From Paenibacillus sedimenti (lineage in GTDB: Bacteria > Bacillota > Bacilli > Paenibacillales > NBRC-103111): a DNA stretch of 64,000 nucleotides. Below the pieces are notes generated by a model, which saw only the letters and a list, made by a program, of their open reading frames with translations, was not told the origin of the DNA and did not search any database. This document shows, in pieces, positions 15,980-23,778 of the stretch. The stretch is taken from the NCBI RefSeq assembly GCF_014534655.1, contig NZ_JACVVD010000003.1, positions 434,001 through 498,000 of the forward strand, given 5' to 3'. A program made the position numbers and the translations under genes. Every line of letters starts with the position of its first letter. Within the stretch, counting starts at the first letter, position 1.

Positions 15980-17281
15980 TTATTTGAATTTGGAAAGCTT
16001 GTCGCCAAAACGTTCGCCGAGTGTCAAGGAAAGACCTTGGTTGCTCAGGGAAACATTTTCGTTACCGGCAATCTCTTTTTGGTGGCTCGCGCTGTTACCG
16101 CGATCACGATCGCCTCTCGGCTGTCTTTCTCTTTCTGGCTTTGCAGCCGCAGCAGGAGCAACAGGCGCTTCTTCCGTTTCTTTGATGCTCAAGCTAACGC
16201 GTTTTTCAGCTGCATTGATTTCTAGAATTTTCACTTGAACTTCTTGGCCTTCTTTCAACACTTCATGCGGAGTGCCGATGTGACGGTGAGCGATTTGAGA
16301 AATGTGCACAAGACCTTCAACGCCAGGCGCGATTTCTACAAAAGCACCGAAAGCAGCCAAACGTTTAACTGTACCGGATACGATATCGCCTGCTTTGAAC
16401 TCGCGATCCACTTTGGACCATGGACCTTCTTGTGTCGCTTTGATGCTCAGGCTGATTTTCTCGGTAGCCGGATCAAGCTTAAGAATTTGCACTTTTACTT
16501 TATCGCCTTCTTTGACAACATCCGAAGCTTGTTCAACATGATGCCAAGCCATTTCGGAAATATGTACCAGTCCGTCGATACCGCCGATATCAATGAAAGC
16601 TCCGAATTGTGTTAAGCGTTGAACCGTACCGTCCAGCACTTGACCCACTTGCAGGCCTTCGATAATTTTCTTTTTGTTTGCTTCGTATTCTTCATCCAGC
16701 ACATCTTTTTGGGAAAGAATCACTTTGTTTTTCTCGCGGTCGATTTCTTTCACGCGAAGACGCAGAGTGCGGCCTTTGTAGGAGCTGAAATCTTCAACGA
16801 ATTGACGCTCAACCATGGAAGCAGGAACGAATCCGCGTACGCCGATATCAACGACAAGTCCGCCTTTCACAACTTCAGCTACAGTCGCTTCAATGATTTC
16901 TTTGCTTTCAAGCTGACCTTGCAAAGTATCCCAAGCTTTTTCATTATCAACAACACGTTTGGAAAGAACCAATGTTTCTTTCGCGTCATTGATCGAGACT
17001 ACTTTCAATTCAACTTCTTGACCGATTTCCACAGCCTGACCAGCATTTTCCACTGCTACGGAAGAAAGCTCGCGAACCGGGATGACACCATCGTATTTAT
17101 AACCGATATCAACGAAGGCTTGATCTGCGTCCACCTTCACGATTTTACCTTTAACGGTAGCGCCTTTCTTCAGCACAGCTACGTTATTAAGCGCTTGTTC
17201 AGCCTCAGCTTGTGATACAGCTGTTTCCTGTACCTCTTGAACCTCTTGAGATTGATCTTGAACTTTTACTTCATCTGACAT
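15980..17281 (-). CDS. S1 RNA-binding domain protein (RpsA/YpfD type)
   Basis: The 433-residue protein contains four S1 OB-fold repeats, recognisable by VDIGYKYDGVIPVREL, VDIGVRGFVPASM, FIDIGGIDGLVHISEM and FVEIAPGVEGLVHISQ. The N-terminal 35 residues are Gln/Glu-rich, and the C-terminus carries a basic stretch (KPERERQPRGDRDRG). Firmicute members resemble ribosomal protein S1 but have fewer repeats than E. coli S1 and are non-essential in B. subtilis; they bind RNA and may aid ribosome function. GGAGGG is 7 bases before the ATG. Confidence 0.9.
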   Translation of the reverse strand: MSDEVKVQDQSQEVQEVQETAVSQAEAEQALNNVAVLKKGATVKGKIVKVDADQAFVDIGYKYDGVIPVRELSSVAVENAGQAVEIGQEVELKVVSINDAKETLVLSKRVVDNEKAWDTLQGQLESKEIIEATVAEVVKGGLVVDIGVRGFVPASMVERQFVEDFSSYKGRTLRLRVKEIDREKNKVILSQKDVLDEEYEANKKKIIEGLQVGQVLDGTVQRLTQFGAFIDIGGIDGLVHISEMAWHHVEQASDVVKEGDKVKVQILKLDPATEKISLSIKATQEGPWSKVDREFKAGDIVSGTVKRLAAFGAFVEIAPGVEGLVHISQIAHRHIGTPHEVLKEGQEVQVKILEINAAEKRVSLSIKETEEAPVAPAAAAKPERERQPRGDRDRGNSASHQKEIAGNENVSLSNQGLSLTLGERFGDKLSKFK

Positions 17282-17430
17282 TAGGTTACCCTCCTCTATT
17301 TACAACCAACAATAAAAAAATTTATAAGTCACAAAGCAGCTGCAAGAAAGCGTCTACTTTGTTTCAAACAAAAACTTTCCATACGTTTAAGGATAGTATA
17401 ATTCCAAGCTTTCGATTCCATACATCGCAA

Positions 17431-18012
17431 TCAGCCTTTGCTGTATGCGGCATGGAGTCTGCGGATCTCTTGCATGATGGTTTCGGTGGCCAGCTCCAAA
17501 TCCTCCGAGCTTCCACTTGCATAAGCGCTTAAATCAAGCGGCTTGCCATATACGATGGTCATGCGGCGAAATAAAGAATAGCTGCCCACAATCGCAACCG
17601 GCACGACGGTCGCCCCTGCTTTGAGCGCTAGGCTCGCTGCGCCCTTCTTGCCCATGCCACCGGCGTTGCTTCGTGTCCCTTCCGGGAATACGCCCATCAT
17701 ATTGCCGTCTTTCAGCAATTGAATGGCGAGTCGAATGGATTCCTTGCTCACGCCTCCACGCTTGACAGGGAAGGCGCCGACCTTCGAAATAATCGTTCCT
17801 AAGACCGGAATATCAAACAACTCTGCTTTTGCCATGAAGTGAACCTTACGTTTGAGAGGCGTGCCAAGCACGGGAGGATCCCATAGGCTTGTATGATTGC
17901 CGCATAGTACAACCGCTCCATGTGTGGGAATGTTCTCTGTGCCAATTGCCCGAAGACGGAACATGAGTGCAAAAAGAACTCGAAATATGGCTCTGCCGAT
18001 GCGGTATAGCAT
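17431..18012 (-). CDS. plsC: 1-acyl-sn-glycerol-3-phosphate acyltransferase
   Basis: The 193-residue acyltransferase has the H-x4-D motif in NHTSLWDPP and the phosphate-binding motif FPEGTRS. It adds the second acyl chain to make phosphatidic acid. The ATG at 18012 is chosen over an upstream one because GGAGGTG lies 9 bases before it and the length then matches family members. The gene begins one base after the cmk stop, so the two are co-translated. Confidence 0.93.
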   Translation of the reverse strand: MLYRIGRAIFRVLFALMFRLRAIGTENIPTHGAVVLCGNHTSLWDPPVLGTPLKRKVHFMAKAELFDIPVLGTIISKVGAFPVKRGGVSKESIRLAIQLLKDGNMMGVFPEGTRSNAGGMGKKGAASLALKAGATVVPVAIVGSYSLFRRMTIVYGKPLDLSAYASGSSEDLELATETIMQEIRRLHAAYSKG

Positions 18013-18013
18013 C

Positions 18014-18697
18014 TTATTTGCCACCTCCGACTTTGTCTTTGCAAAGTCCCAGAATTTCGTCCACAACTTCCTCAATGGACATTGATGTACTGTCCATTAA
18101 GACCGCGTCGTGTGCACGCTTCAGCGGCGATATTTCTCTTTCCTGATCCATTTGATCACGACGCGCAATGTCATGTTCCAATTCCTGCAGGGTCATCGTG
18201 CACGATCCGCTGCTTTGCATTTCTTTGAAGCGTCGTTCCGCTCTTTCCGAAACGCTGGCCGTAAGGAAAATTTTTATCTCAGCGTCCGGCATGACATGGG
18301 TACCGATATCTCGGCCATCCATAACCACGCCCTTGGAAATCGCCATCTGCTTTTGCATTGCGACTAATAACTGACGAATCGCACCAATGCTGGCAATTTG
18401 GGAAACATCATCGGTAATGGCAGTAGTGCGAATGGCTTTGGTCACGTCGATATCATCGACAATTACCTGTTGTCCTTCAGCTCGCGGAATTAACTCAATG
18501 CGCATCCGATTCGCTATAGCGACAATCTCTGATTCCTGGTCAGGACGCAGCCCTTCTTGCTGTACCTTCCATGTTACTGCCCGATACATAGCCCCTGTAT
18601 CCACGTAAACAAAACCAAGCGCTCCGGCAACTAACCGTGCGATGGTGCTTTTACCGGCTCCAGCAGGACCATCGATGGCAATATTGAACTTATCCAA
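18014..18697 (-). CDS. cmk: Cytidylate kinase
   Basis: The 227-residue kinase phosphorylates CMP and dCMP. It opens (M)DKFNIAIDGPAGAGKST with the P-loop, followed by YVDTGAMYRA and MDGRDIGTHVMPDA. The TTG start at 18697 has GGGAGG about 10 bases upstream and gives the usual length; the longer frame to 18790 runs through a structured repeat. The cmk-plsC-S1 order is conserved in Firmicutes. Confidence 0.95.
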   Translation of the reverse strand: MDKFNIAIDGPAGAGKSTIARLVAGALGFVYVDTGAMYRAVTWKVQQEGLRPDQESEIVAIANRMRIELIPRAEGQQVIVDDIDVTKAIRTTAITDDVSQIASIGAIRQLLVAMQKQMAISKGVVMDGRDIGTHVMPDAEIKIFLTASVSERAERRFKEMQSSGSCTMTLQELEHDIARRDQMDQEREISPLKRAHDAVLMDSTSMSIEEVVDEILGLCKDKVGGGK

Positions 18698-18720
18698 GCT
18701 GCAGTTCCTCCCTAAATTTA

Positions 18721-18772
18721 CCCCACAAAGTGAAGTATTGCTTCGTAGCAGAGTCCGGTTACTTTGCGGGGG
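18721..18772 (-). repeat. CCCC-bounded structured element, short copy (before cmk)
   Basis: Minus strand: CCCCGCAAAGT at one end pairs with ACTTTGTGGGG at the other (11 pairs including one G-T). The loop contains CCGGAC and GCTACGAAGC, which match blocks of the two longer copies at 21407 and 54951. It lies about 20 bases upstream of the cmk start, between the ypfB terminator and the cmk Shine-Dalgarno. Confidence 0.65.
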
Positions 18773-18802
18773 CCCCAAAAATACGAACATTACCTTACGA
18801 AC

Positions 18803-18824
18803 AAAAAAGCAGGCACTGCCTGCT
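18803..18824 (-). terminator. Terminator of ypfB-like gene
   Basis: Minus strand: AGCAGGC AGT GCCTGCT followed by TTTTTG. The stem is nearly identical to the mtrB terminator. Confidence 0.85.
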
Positions 18825-18899
18825 AATTAAGGAAATTATATCACACTACCAAGTCATATGCAAAACTTAGACCGTTATTGATAGCAACCTCTAGCGTAT

Positions 18900-19124
18900 C
18901 TATGAACGCTCTCTGCTCGAGTCTTGCGGTTGTGAATACGGTTTGCCTTCCAGCGGTTCAACGCGTGTAAAATGATTTCTTACGTATGGAATTTGCAATA
19001 GGGCCTGGGAACTAATAAGCAAAACAAAAAATACGAGCATGAGCCGAATAATAATCTTCTCTACTTTCGCAGAAAAGCGAATAAACAGCTGCTCGTATGA
19101 TTGATGTTCTTGGTCCGATGGCAT
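18900..19124 (-). CDS. YpfB-like small membrane protein
   Basis: A 74-residue product with one membrane helix (IIIRLMLVFFVLLISSQALL) after a hydrophilic N-terminus and a polar Pro-rich tail. Position between ypfA and cmk matches Bacillus YpfB (DUF5359 as I recall). The ATG at 19124 has AGGTGA about 8 bases upstream; the GTG at 19136 overlaps that site. Function unknown. Confidence 0.6.
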   Translation of the reverse strand: MPSDQEHQSYEQLFIRFSAKVEKIIIRLMLVFFVLLISSQALLQIPYVRNHFTRVEPLEGKPYSQPQDSSRERS

Positions 19125-19192
19125 GGAACGATTCACCTGCTTACTTCACGTCATGCATCGTAGTATACCCATGGGGCGATGATCTCATGCAC

Positions 19193-19846
19193 TTACCGTT
19201 TGCGGAAATCCATTTGTCTTTCAAAGCAAAAGCGAATTAATTTTTGGCGGTCGCGATCAGTAATTTCAATAAAGCGGACCATCGCCAGCAGTTTCCCCGT
19301 CTCCAGTTGTTTCACGCGTACGATCTCTCCTTTGAAAGGAAGGTGCTCAATCGTACCGTTCTTGTATGGAACAAGAAGCCAGCAAGATATTGCAGCTTGT
19401 AGGCCCAATGGAACATGTCCGTCGCAAATGAAAGAGATCCCGCCACCGCTGACATCTTCTGTCAACGCAACAATTTGAATTTGTTCGGAGAGCCTAACAG
19501 CGATTTCGAGCTCGGCAAGCACGCGCAGAAAGTTTCTTCGCTGTATTTGCGTTATCGCTTCAGGCTCAGGCTTGCTGATTTCCACAAGACGTATGACATC
19601 TTCCTGAAATCCTGTGACCGTTGTGGAGAAATAGTGCTTTGCTCCACCTTGCGCCAAAAAATATGTACTAAGCTCGTCGCCTGCATAAAGCTTCTTTAGC
19701 CGGCCTGTCTTCTCATTGAGAGGAACCTCTATCACAATTGATGTGTCTGTAATGTCGGCAATTCTCGATTTGTATTCAATCTTGGATTCTTCATCATCGA
19801 TGGAGTTAATTTGAAAATATAAAATCTGGTTAACCTTAGGAAGCAA
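19193..19846 (-). CDS. PilZ-domain flagellar brake protein (YpfA/MotI type)
   Basis: A YcgR-like N-terminal domain is followed by a PilZ domain: the c-di-GMP-binding motif QRRNFLR near residue 105 and the D-x-SGGG motif in EDVSGGGISF. In B. subtilis the homologue (MotI/DgrA) binds c-di-GMP and disengages the flagellar stator. The TTG at 19846 is preferred because GGAGGTG lies 6-7 bases before it; an ATG six codons upstream (19864) has no site. Synteny ypfB-ypfA-ypeB supports the call. Confidence 0.82.
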   Translation of the reverse strand: MLPKVNQILYFQINSIDDEESKIEYKSRIADITDTSIVIEVPLNEKTGRLKKLYAGDELSTYFLAQGGAKHYFSTTVTGFQEDVIRLVEISKPEPEAITQIQRRNFLRVLAELEIAVRLSEQIQIVALTEDVSGGGISFICDGHVPLGLQAAISCWLLVPYKNGTIEHLPFKGEIVRVKQLETGKLLAMVRFIEITDRDRQKLIRFCFERQMDFRKR

Positions 19847-19921
19847 TTTCTGCACCTCCGACATAATGTGCCAAAACTTTCATTACTCCATCGATTATAC
19901 CACGACTAAAGAATTAGGAAA

Positions 19922-19957
19922 GCAAAAAAAGAAGCAAGGAAAGTCCTATGCTTCTTC
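19922..19957 (-). terminator. Terminator of ypeB
   Basis: Minus strand: AGAAGCA T AGG ACTTT CCT T GCTTCT followed by seven T residues, about 10 bases after the ypeB stop. Confidence 0.85.
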
Positions 19958-19964
19958 CATTCGA

Positions 19965-21329
19965 TTACTTAGCTGCCGCTGCGGTTTGCTCCGGACGAAT
20001 AGTTTCGATTTTCTCTTCAGATCCTGATTCGGCGTTGATATAAACTCTGTAGACATTACCGTTCATTTTGCCGATGAATTCATGGCAGAGCACTTCCTCA
20101 TCCAGCTCGTTTTTAATAATCGCCAACGATTGACCTGATACTTCCATGTTAGAACTTAACGTTTTGCGCGCGTCCTCGGCTGTTACTTTCGGCTGTCCTA
20201 TGCTCCGCTGTTTTTGCCCGAAAACGTAATCCGTTGCCTGAAGTCCTGTCACTTCCAAATTGTCCAAAGCAACTCTGACGCTTACCTGCTGCGGATAAAT
20301 GGTAACATCCTTTTCACGCTTGGCAAAAATGATATTTGCAATATTTTGGTATTGATCGTAGCTTACGGCACTCATATCTTTATATTCATGCTGATCCAGG
20401 AATTCATTCGCGATATCCCTTGCCTGCCGGAGATCGAACTTTGTTTCTTGCACTGTGCGCGGCTTCATGAAATAGATGAGGTGACCACCCTTTTTGGTAT
20501 AATCCATTTGGATATCATCTTCGCTGCCCGCAACTCCGGGTACGACAACGCTGAAACTTTGATATTCGGGGCCTGCGTTTCCATTTTCAACAACTTGCAA
20601 ATTGGCTGAGTCATTGATTCCAAGAAATTGAGCCGCTTTCTGTTTGATCGTATCTGCCGTCATGTCGTTACCGGACAGCATTTTCACATCGTTTTTAGAA
20701 AGAATGCTTAGATTACCCGGACCCCAATTGAGTTCCTCGTAAGCACCGACTTTTTGATCCACCAGCGTAAATCCGTCTATAATCGCGTTATCATGTACTT
20801 CATTTTGTGAGATTAGAGCATTCTCCACATCCATCCAGCGCAAATTGTTCATCATGACTTTATCTTGAACGCCCTGCAGCTCCGTCGTAATCTCTTTGGA
20901 ATGATTATATAGCGCATTCAATGTCTTGATTTCTTGCTCATTCAATGGCTGCTTGGTCATATCGCGAACGGACATCCGATACGAGAAGTTTGCCATGTTG
21001 GCCAAGAAATCTTCCGTTTTGTTAAATGGAAGCAGCGTGAGCGGCAGCTGATTGATATCGCTTTGCGCCTGACTTGTCAGCCTCCATACATTAACCAAGC
21101 CTTTCCGGTAGGAAGGCTCGGATGTAGAATTTACAGCAAGTGTATTGCCAAGCTCCGTATGAAGCTTGTCCAAATGAAAAGAGAGATCATGAAACGCTCG
21201 CTGGTATTGATTCTCCGCTTTGATTAAAATTGCGTTTTTCTCTTGATGCTCCAGATACCCCCACACGGAAGTCCCAATCAAAGCTAGCAAGAGGAATGGG
21301 AACATAACGATGCTTAATCTTTTATACAT
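19965..21329 (-). CDS. ypeB: Germination protein YpeB
   Basis: The 454-residue protein has one N-terminal membrane anchor (SIVMFPFLLLALIGTSVWGY), a helical N-terminal half, and C-terminal PepSY-like repeats, as in B. subtilis YpeB (about 450 residues). YpeB is held in the spore inner membrane, where it stabilises the cortex-lytic enzyme SleB and restrains it until germination. The ATG at 21329 has AAGGAG 7 bases upstream. In Bacillus sleB lies immediately upstream; here it is absent from the window. A weak sigma-G-like pair (TGTATA, 18 bases, AAAACTA) sits at 21365-21395. Confidence 0.92.
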   Translation of the reverse strand: MYKRLSIVMFPFLLLALIGTSVWGYLEHQEKNAILIKAENQYQRAFHDLSFHLDKLHTELGNTLAVNSTSEPSYRKGLVNVWRLTSQAQSDINQLPLTLLPFNKTEDFLANMANFSYRMSVRDMTKQPLNEQEIKTLNALYNHSKEITTELQGVQDKVMMNNLRWMDVENALISQNEVHDNAIIDGFTLVDQKVGAYEELNWGPGNLSILSKNDVKMLSGNDMTADTIKQKAAQFLGINDSANLQVVENGNAGPEYQSFSVVVPGVAGSEDDIQMDYTKKGGHLIYFMKPRTVQETKFDLRQARDIANEFLDQHEYKDMSAVSYDQYQNIANIIFAKREKDVTIYPQQVSVRVALDNLEVTGLQATDYVFGQKQRSIGQPKVTAEDARKTLSSNMEVSGQSLAIIKNELDEEVLCHEFIGKMNGNVYRVYINAESGSEEKIETIRPEQTAAAAK

Positions 21330-21406
21330 AACCTGACTCCTTTCATTTCCACCAAACTTGCCGTTAGTTTTTACGTGGAAACAAAGGTTTATACATGCAA
21401 AACGGT

Positions 21407-21533
21407 CCCCCAAAAGTGATGATAACCTTCGCAGCTTATTAAGTCCGAATCGAGGAAAACTCGATCGGCGTCTAAATTTACCTTATAGTGCGGTCGATCT
21501 TCGATGCTTAACTTCGAATCAAGTTTAGACATA
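21407..21533 (-). repeat. CCCC-bounded structured element, long copy before ypeB
   Basis: Minus strand, in order: TGTCTAAACT, a TCGAAG block, GACCGC, TTTAGACGCCGAT, hairpin CCGATCGAG TTTTC CTCGAT T CGG, GCTGCGAAG and TCACTTTTGGGGG. The same blocks in the same order occur at 54951-55089 on the plus strand. The CCCCAAAAGT end is missing or replaced next to the zinc-ribbon gene's terminator. It lies about 78 bases before ypeB, so it could be in the ypeB promoter or leader region. Confidence 0.7.
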
Positions 21534-21560
21534 AAAAGAGGCTCATTCTATGAGAATGGC
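21533..21560 (-). terminator. Terminator after small zinc-ribbon gene
   Basis: Minus strand: GCCATTCT CAT AGAATG A GC followed by CTCTTTTTAT, a few bases after the gene's stop. Confidence 0.65.
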
Positions 21561-21566
21561 CCCACG

Positions 21567-21722
21567 TTATTCATCGGTTTCTACGTCAAAATCATGCTCG
21601 TTACTGCAAATGCATTGACGAAAACCTGTTTCGATTTTTCCTTTTTCCTTTTTGCCTTTCAGCACAAATCGTTCGCCGCACCGCTTGCAGCGGATCGTCA
21701 CTTTCACTCGTGTCATGGACAT
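21567..21722 (-). CDS. Small zinc-ribbon-like protein, 51 residues
   Basis: Opens MSMTRVKVTIRCKRCGERFV. Cys12, Cys15, Cys37 and Cys39 give a CxxC...CxC arrangement suited to one zinc ion, and the middle is Lys-rich (LKGKKEKGK). GGGAGG lies 6 bases before the ATG and a terminator follows, so it looks like a real single gene. It stands where B. subtilis has sleB. I do not recognise a named family; a nucleic-acid-binding or structural zinc role is a guess. Confidence 0.65.
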   Translation of the reverse strand: MSMTRVKVTIRCKRCGERFVLKGKKEKGKIETGFRQCICSNEHDFDVETDE

Positions 21723-21768
21723 GTGCACCCTCCCGGATCGGTCCTGTTACAGTCCATTATGACCCAAA

Positions 21769-22464
21769 TCAGCTTATTTTAATCTTTTCGTCTGTTGAAG
21801 CGATTCTAAGCGGCGAGCGTGCATTCGCCCGATCGATACGCCAGATTGTTCGAATCCAGAGATAGGACATGACCGGAATCATGATCCACACCCAGTACGA
21901 TTTGGCCACGAGCAAAATATAATCGAACAAACCGTGCCAAGCGATTGGCAGCAGCAAGGATATCCATAAATATCTTTGTGACTTATTCGGTGTAAATTTG
22001 GCCTTTCCCATATAATACCCCATCATCACACCGAATAAGGCGTGCCCGGATACAGGGAGCAGCGCACGAATCATTAATGCTGAAAAAGATGAGGCGTTCA
22101 AGAACGCATAAATGATATTTTCCAATGTCGCATAACCCAAGCTCACTGCTACGGCATATACAATACCGTCATAAGGCTCATCAAAGGAAGTATGTCGGTA
22201 GATCAGATGATACAGTACGAACCATTTGAGAAACTCTTCTATTCCACCAGACAGGAAGAAAGCTAAAGTAAACGTACTTTCTCCAATCTCTTCAATAAAC
22301 GATCGCTGCAGCACCATTGTCGGATAGACGAGCAGAACACCGAAGATAAACATTCGGATAACCAAATGTATAGGTTCCGTTTCGTAGCGATCCTTCAAAT
22401 AAAAGTATGCCAGCAGAGAGAGACCCGGGGCTACGGATGCCAGCACAATTGGCCATATATGCAT
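21769..22464 (-). CDS. prsW: Glutamic-type intramembrane protease PrsW
   Basis: A 231-residue, multi-helix membrane protein with PrsW signatures: EEFLKWFVLY, the loop FDEPYDGIVYA, LGYATLENI and a later His in SGHALFG. PrsW performs site-1 cleavage of anti-sigma factor RsiW in B. subtilis and belongs to a wide intramembrane protease superfamily. GGGGGAG lies about 7 bases before the ATG at 22464. Its place between ypeB and gudB matches Bacillus ypdC/prsW. Confidence 0.88.
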   Translation of the reverse strand: MHIWPIVLASVAPGLSLLAYFYLKDRYETEPIHLVIRMFIFGVLLVYPTMVLQRSFIEEIGESTFTLAFFLSGGIEEFLKWFVLYHLIYRHTSFDEPYDGIVYAVAVSLGYATLENIIYAFLNASSFSALMIRALLPVSGHALFGVMMGYYMGKAKFTPNKSQRYLWISLLLPIAWHGLFDYILLVAKSYWVWIMIPVMSYLWIRTIWRIDRANARSPLRIASTDEKIKIS

Positions 22465-22506
22465 GCATAGCTCCCCCTTTTTACTTTAGTTCACGGAATT
22501 CTCTGC

Positions 22507-23757
22507 CTAGATCCAGCCTCTAAAGCGAGAGGCTTCGGCCATTTTACGAACGCCAACCATGTAGGCGGCGAGCCGCATATCGACTCCGCGAGTGCTATGA
22601 ACATTATAGACATTTTCAAACGACTTTTCCATGACAATTTGAAGTTTGGCATGAACTTCTTCCTCGGTCCAATAATATCCTTGGTTATTTTGTACCCATT
22701 CGAAATAAGAAACGATGACGCCTCCGCTGCTTGCCAGTACATCAGGAACGATAAGAACGCCTTTGTCGGTCAGCGTTTTCGTGGCTTCTAAGGTGGTTGG
22801 ACCGTTCGCAGCTTCTACAATAATACTCGCTTTGATGCGGTCCGCATTCTCGGAAGTAATCTGATTCTCAATCGCAGCCGGTACCAGGATATCGCAGTCC
22901 TGCTCAAGAATTTCTTTATTCGTTAACGTGTTTTTGAAAAGATTCGTAACACCGCCGAAGGAATCGCGACGATCCAGCAAATATTCGATATCCAATCCAT
23001 CCGGATTGTACAAAGCCCCATGTACGTCGGAGATGCCGATCACTCTGGCACCTGCTTCATGCATAAATTTGGCCAAATAACTGCCCGCATTGCCGAAGCC
23101 CTGGATAATGACTCTAGCGTCTTGCAAGGGAATGCTCTTCTTCTGCAGCGCTTTGTCAATCATGAGCGTGACTCCCTTTGCTGTCGCCGTCTCCCGTCCA
23201 TGAGAGCCTCCCAGCACGATGGGTTTGCCAGTAATGAAGCCAGGTGAGTCATATTCGCGTATACGGCTGTATTCGTCCATCATCCAAGCCATGATCTGAG
23301 AATTCGTCATCACGTCGGGCGCGGGAATATCTTTGGCAGGCCCTACGAGCTGACTGATCGCTCTAACATAACCCCGACTTAAACGCTCCAGTTCCCGGAA
23401 AGACATTTCACGAGGATCGCAGATGATGCCGCCCTTCCCCCCGCCATAGGGCAAATCGGAGATGCCGCATTTGAGGCTCATCCATATGGAGAGAGCCTTA
23501 ACTTCATCTTCCGTCACACCCGGGTGAAAGCGTACGCCTCCTTTGGTCGGACCGACCGCATCATTATGCTGTGCCCTGTATCCCGTGAATACCTTTACCT
23601 TTCCGTCATCCATACGAACCGGAATTCGTACGGTAAGAACACGTAATGGCTCTTTCAACAGCTCATACATATCGTCCGAATAACCAAGTCGCTTAAGGGC
23701 TTCGTGAATGACCGTTTGCGTGGATTGGAGTACATTTAAATTTTCCGTATTCGACAT
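22507..23757 (-). CDS. gudB: Glutamate dehydrogenase (GudB/RocG type)
   Basis: The 416-residue enzyme converts glutamate to 2-oxoglutarate and ammonia with NAD. Motifs: GPTKGGVRFHP, the catalytic-Lys stretch PYGGGKGGI, APDVMTNSQ and the Rossmann segment IQGFGNAGSYLAK. The ATG at 23757 has GAGGTGGAC upstream; the GTG three codons earlier overlaps it. Position between prsW and mecA matches gudB. No inactivating triplet duplication of the kind found in laboratory B. subtilis gudB is evident, though this was not aligned. Confidence 0.93.
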   Translation of the reverse strand: MSNTENLNVLQSTQTVIHEALKRLGYSDDMYELLKEPLRVLTVRIPVRMDDGKVKVFTGYRAQHNDAVGPTKGGVRFHPGVTEDEVKALSIWMSLKCGISDLPYGGGKGGIICDPREMSFRELERLSRGYVRAISQLVGPAKDIPAPDVMTNSQIMAWMMDEYSRIREYDSPGFITGKPIVLGGSHGRETATAKGVTLMIDKALQKKSIPLQDARVIIQGFGNAGSYLAKFMHEAGARVIGISDVHGALYNPDGLDIEYLLDRRDSFGGVTNLFKNTLTNKEILEQDCDILVPAAIENQITSENADRIKASIIVEAANGPTTLEATKTLTDKGVLIVPDVLASSGGVIVSYFEWVQNNQGYYWTEEEVHAKLQIVMEKSFENVYNVHSTRGVDMRLAAYMVGVRKMAEASRFRGWI

Positions 23758-23778
23758 AAAGTCCACCTCGTGAGCGAT

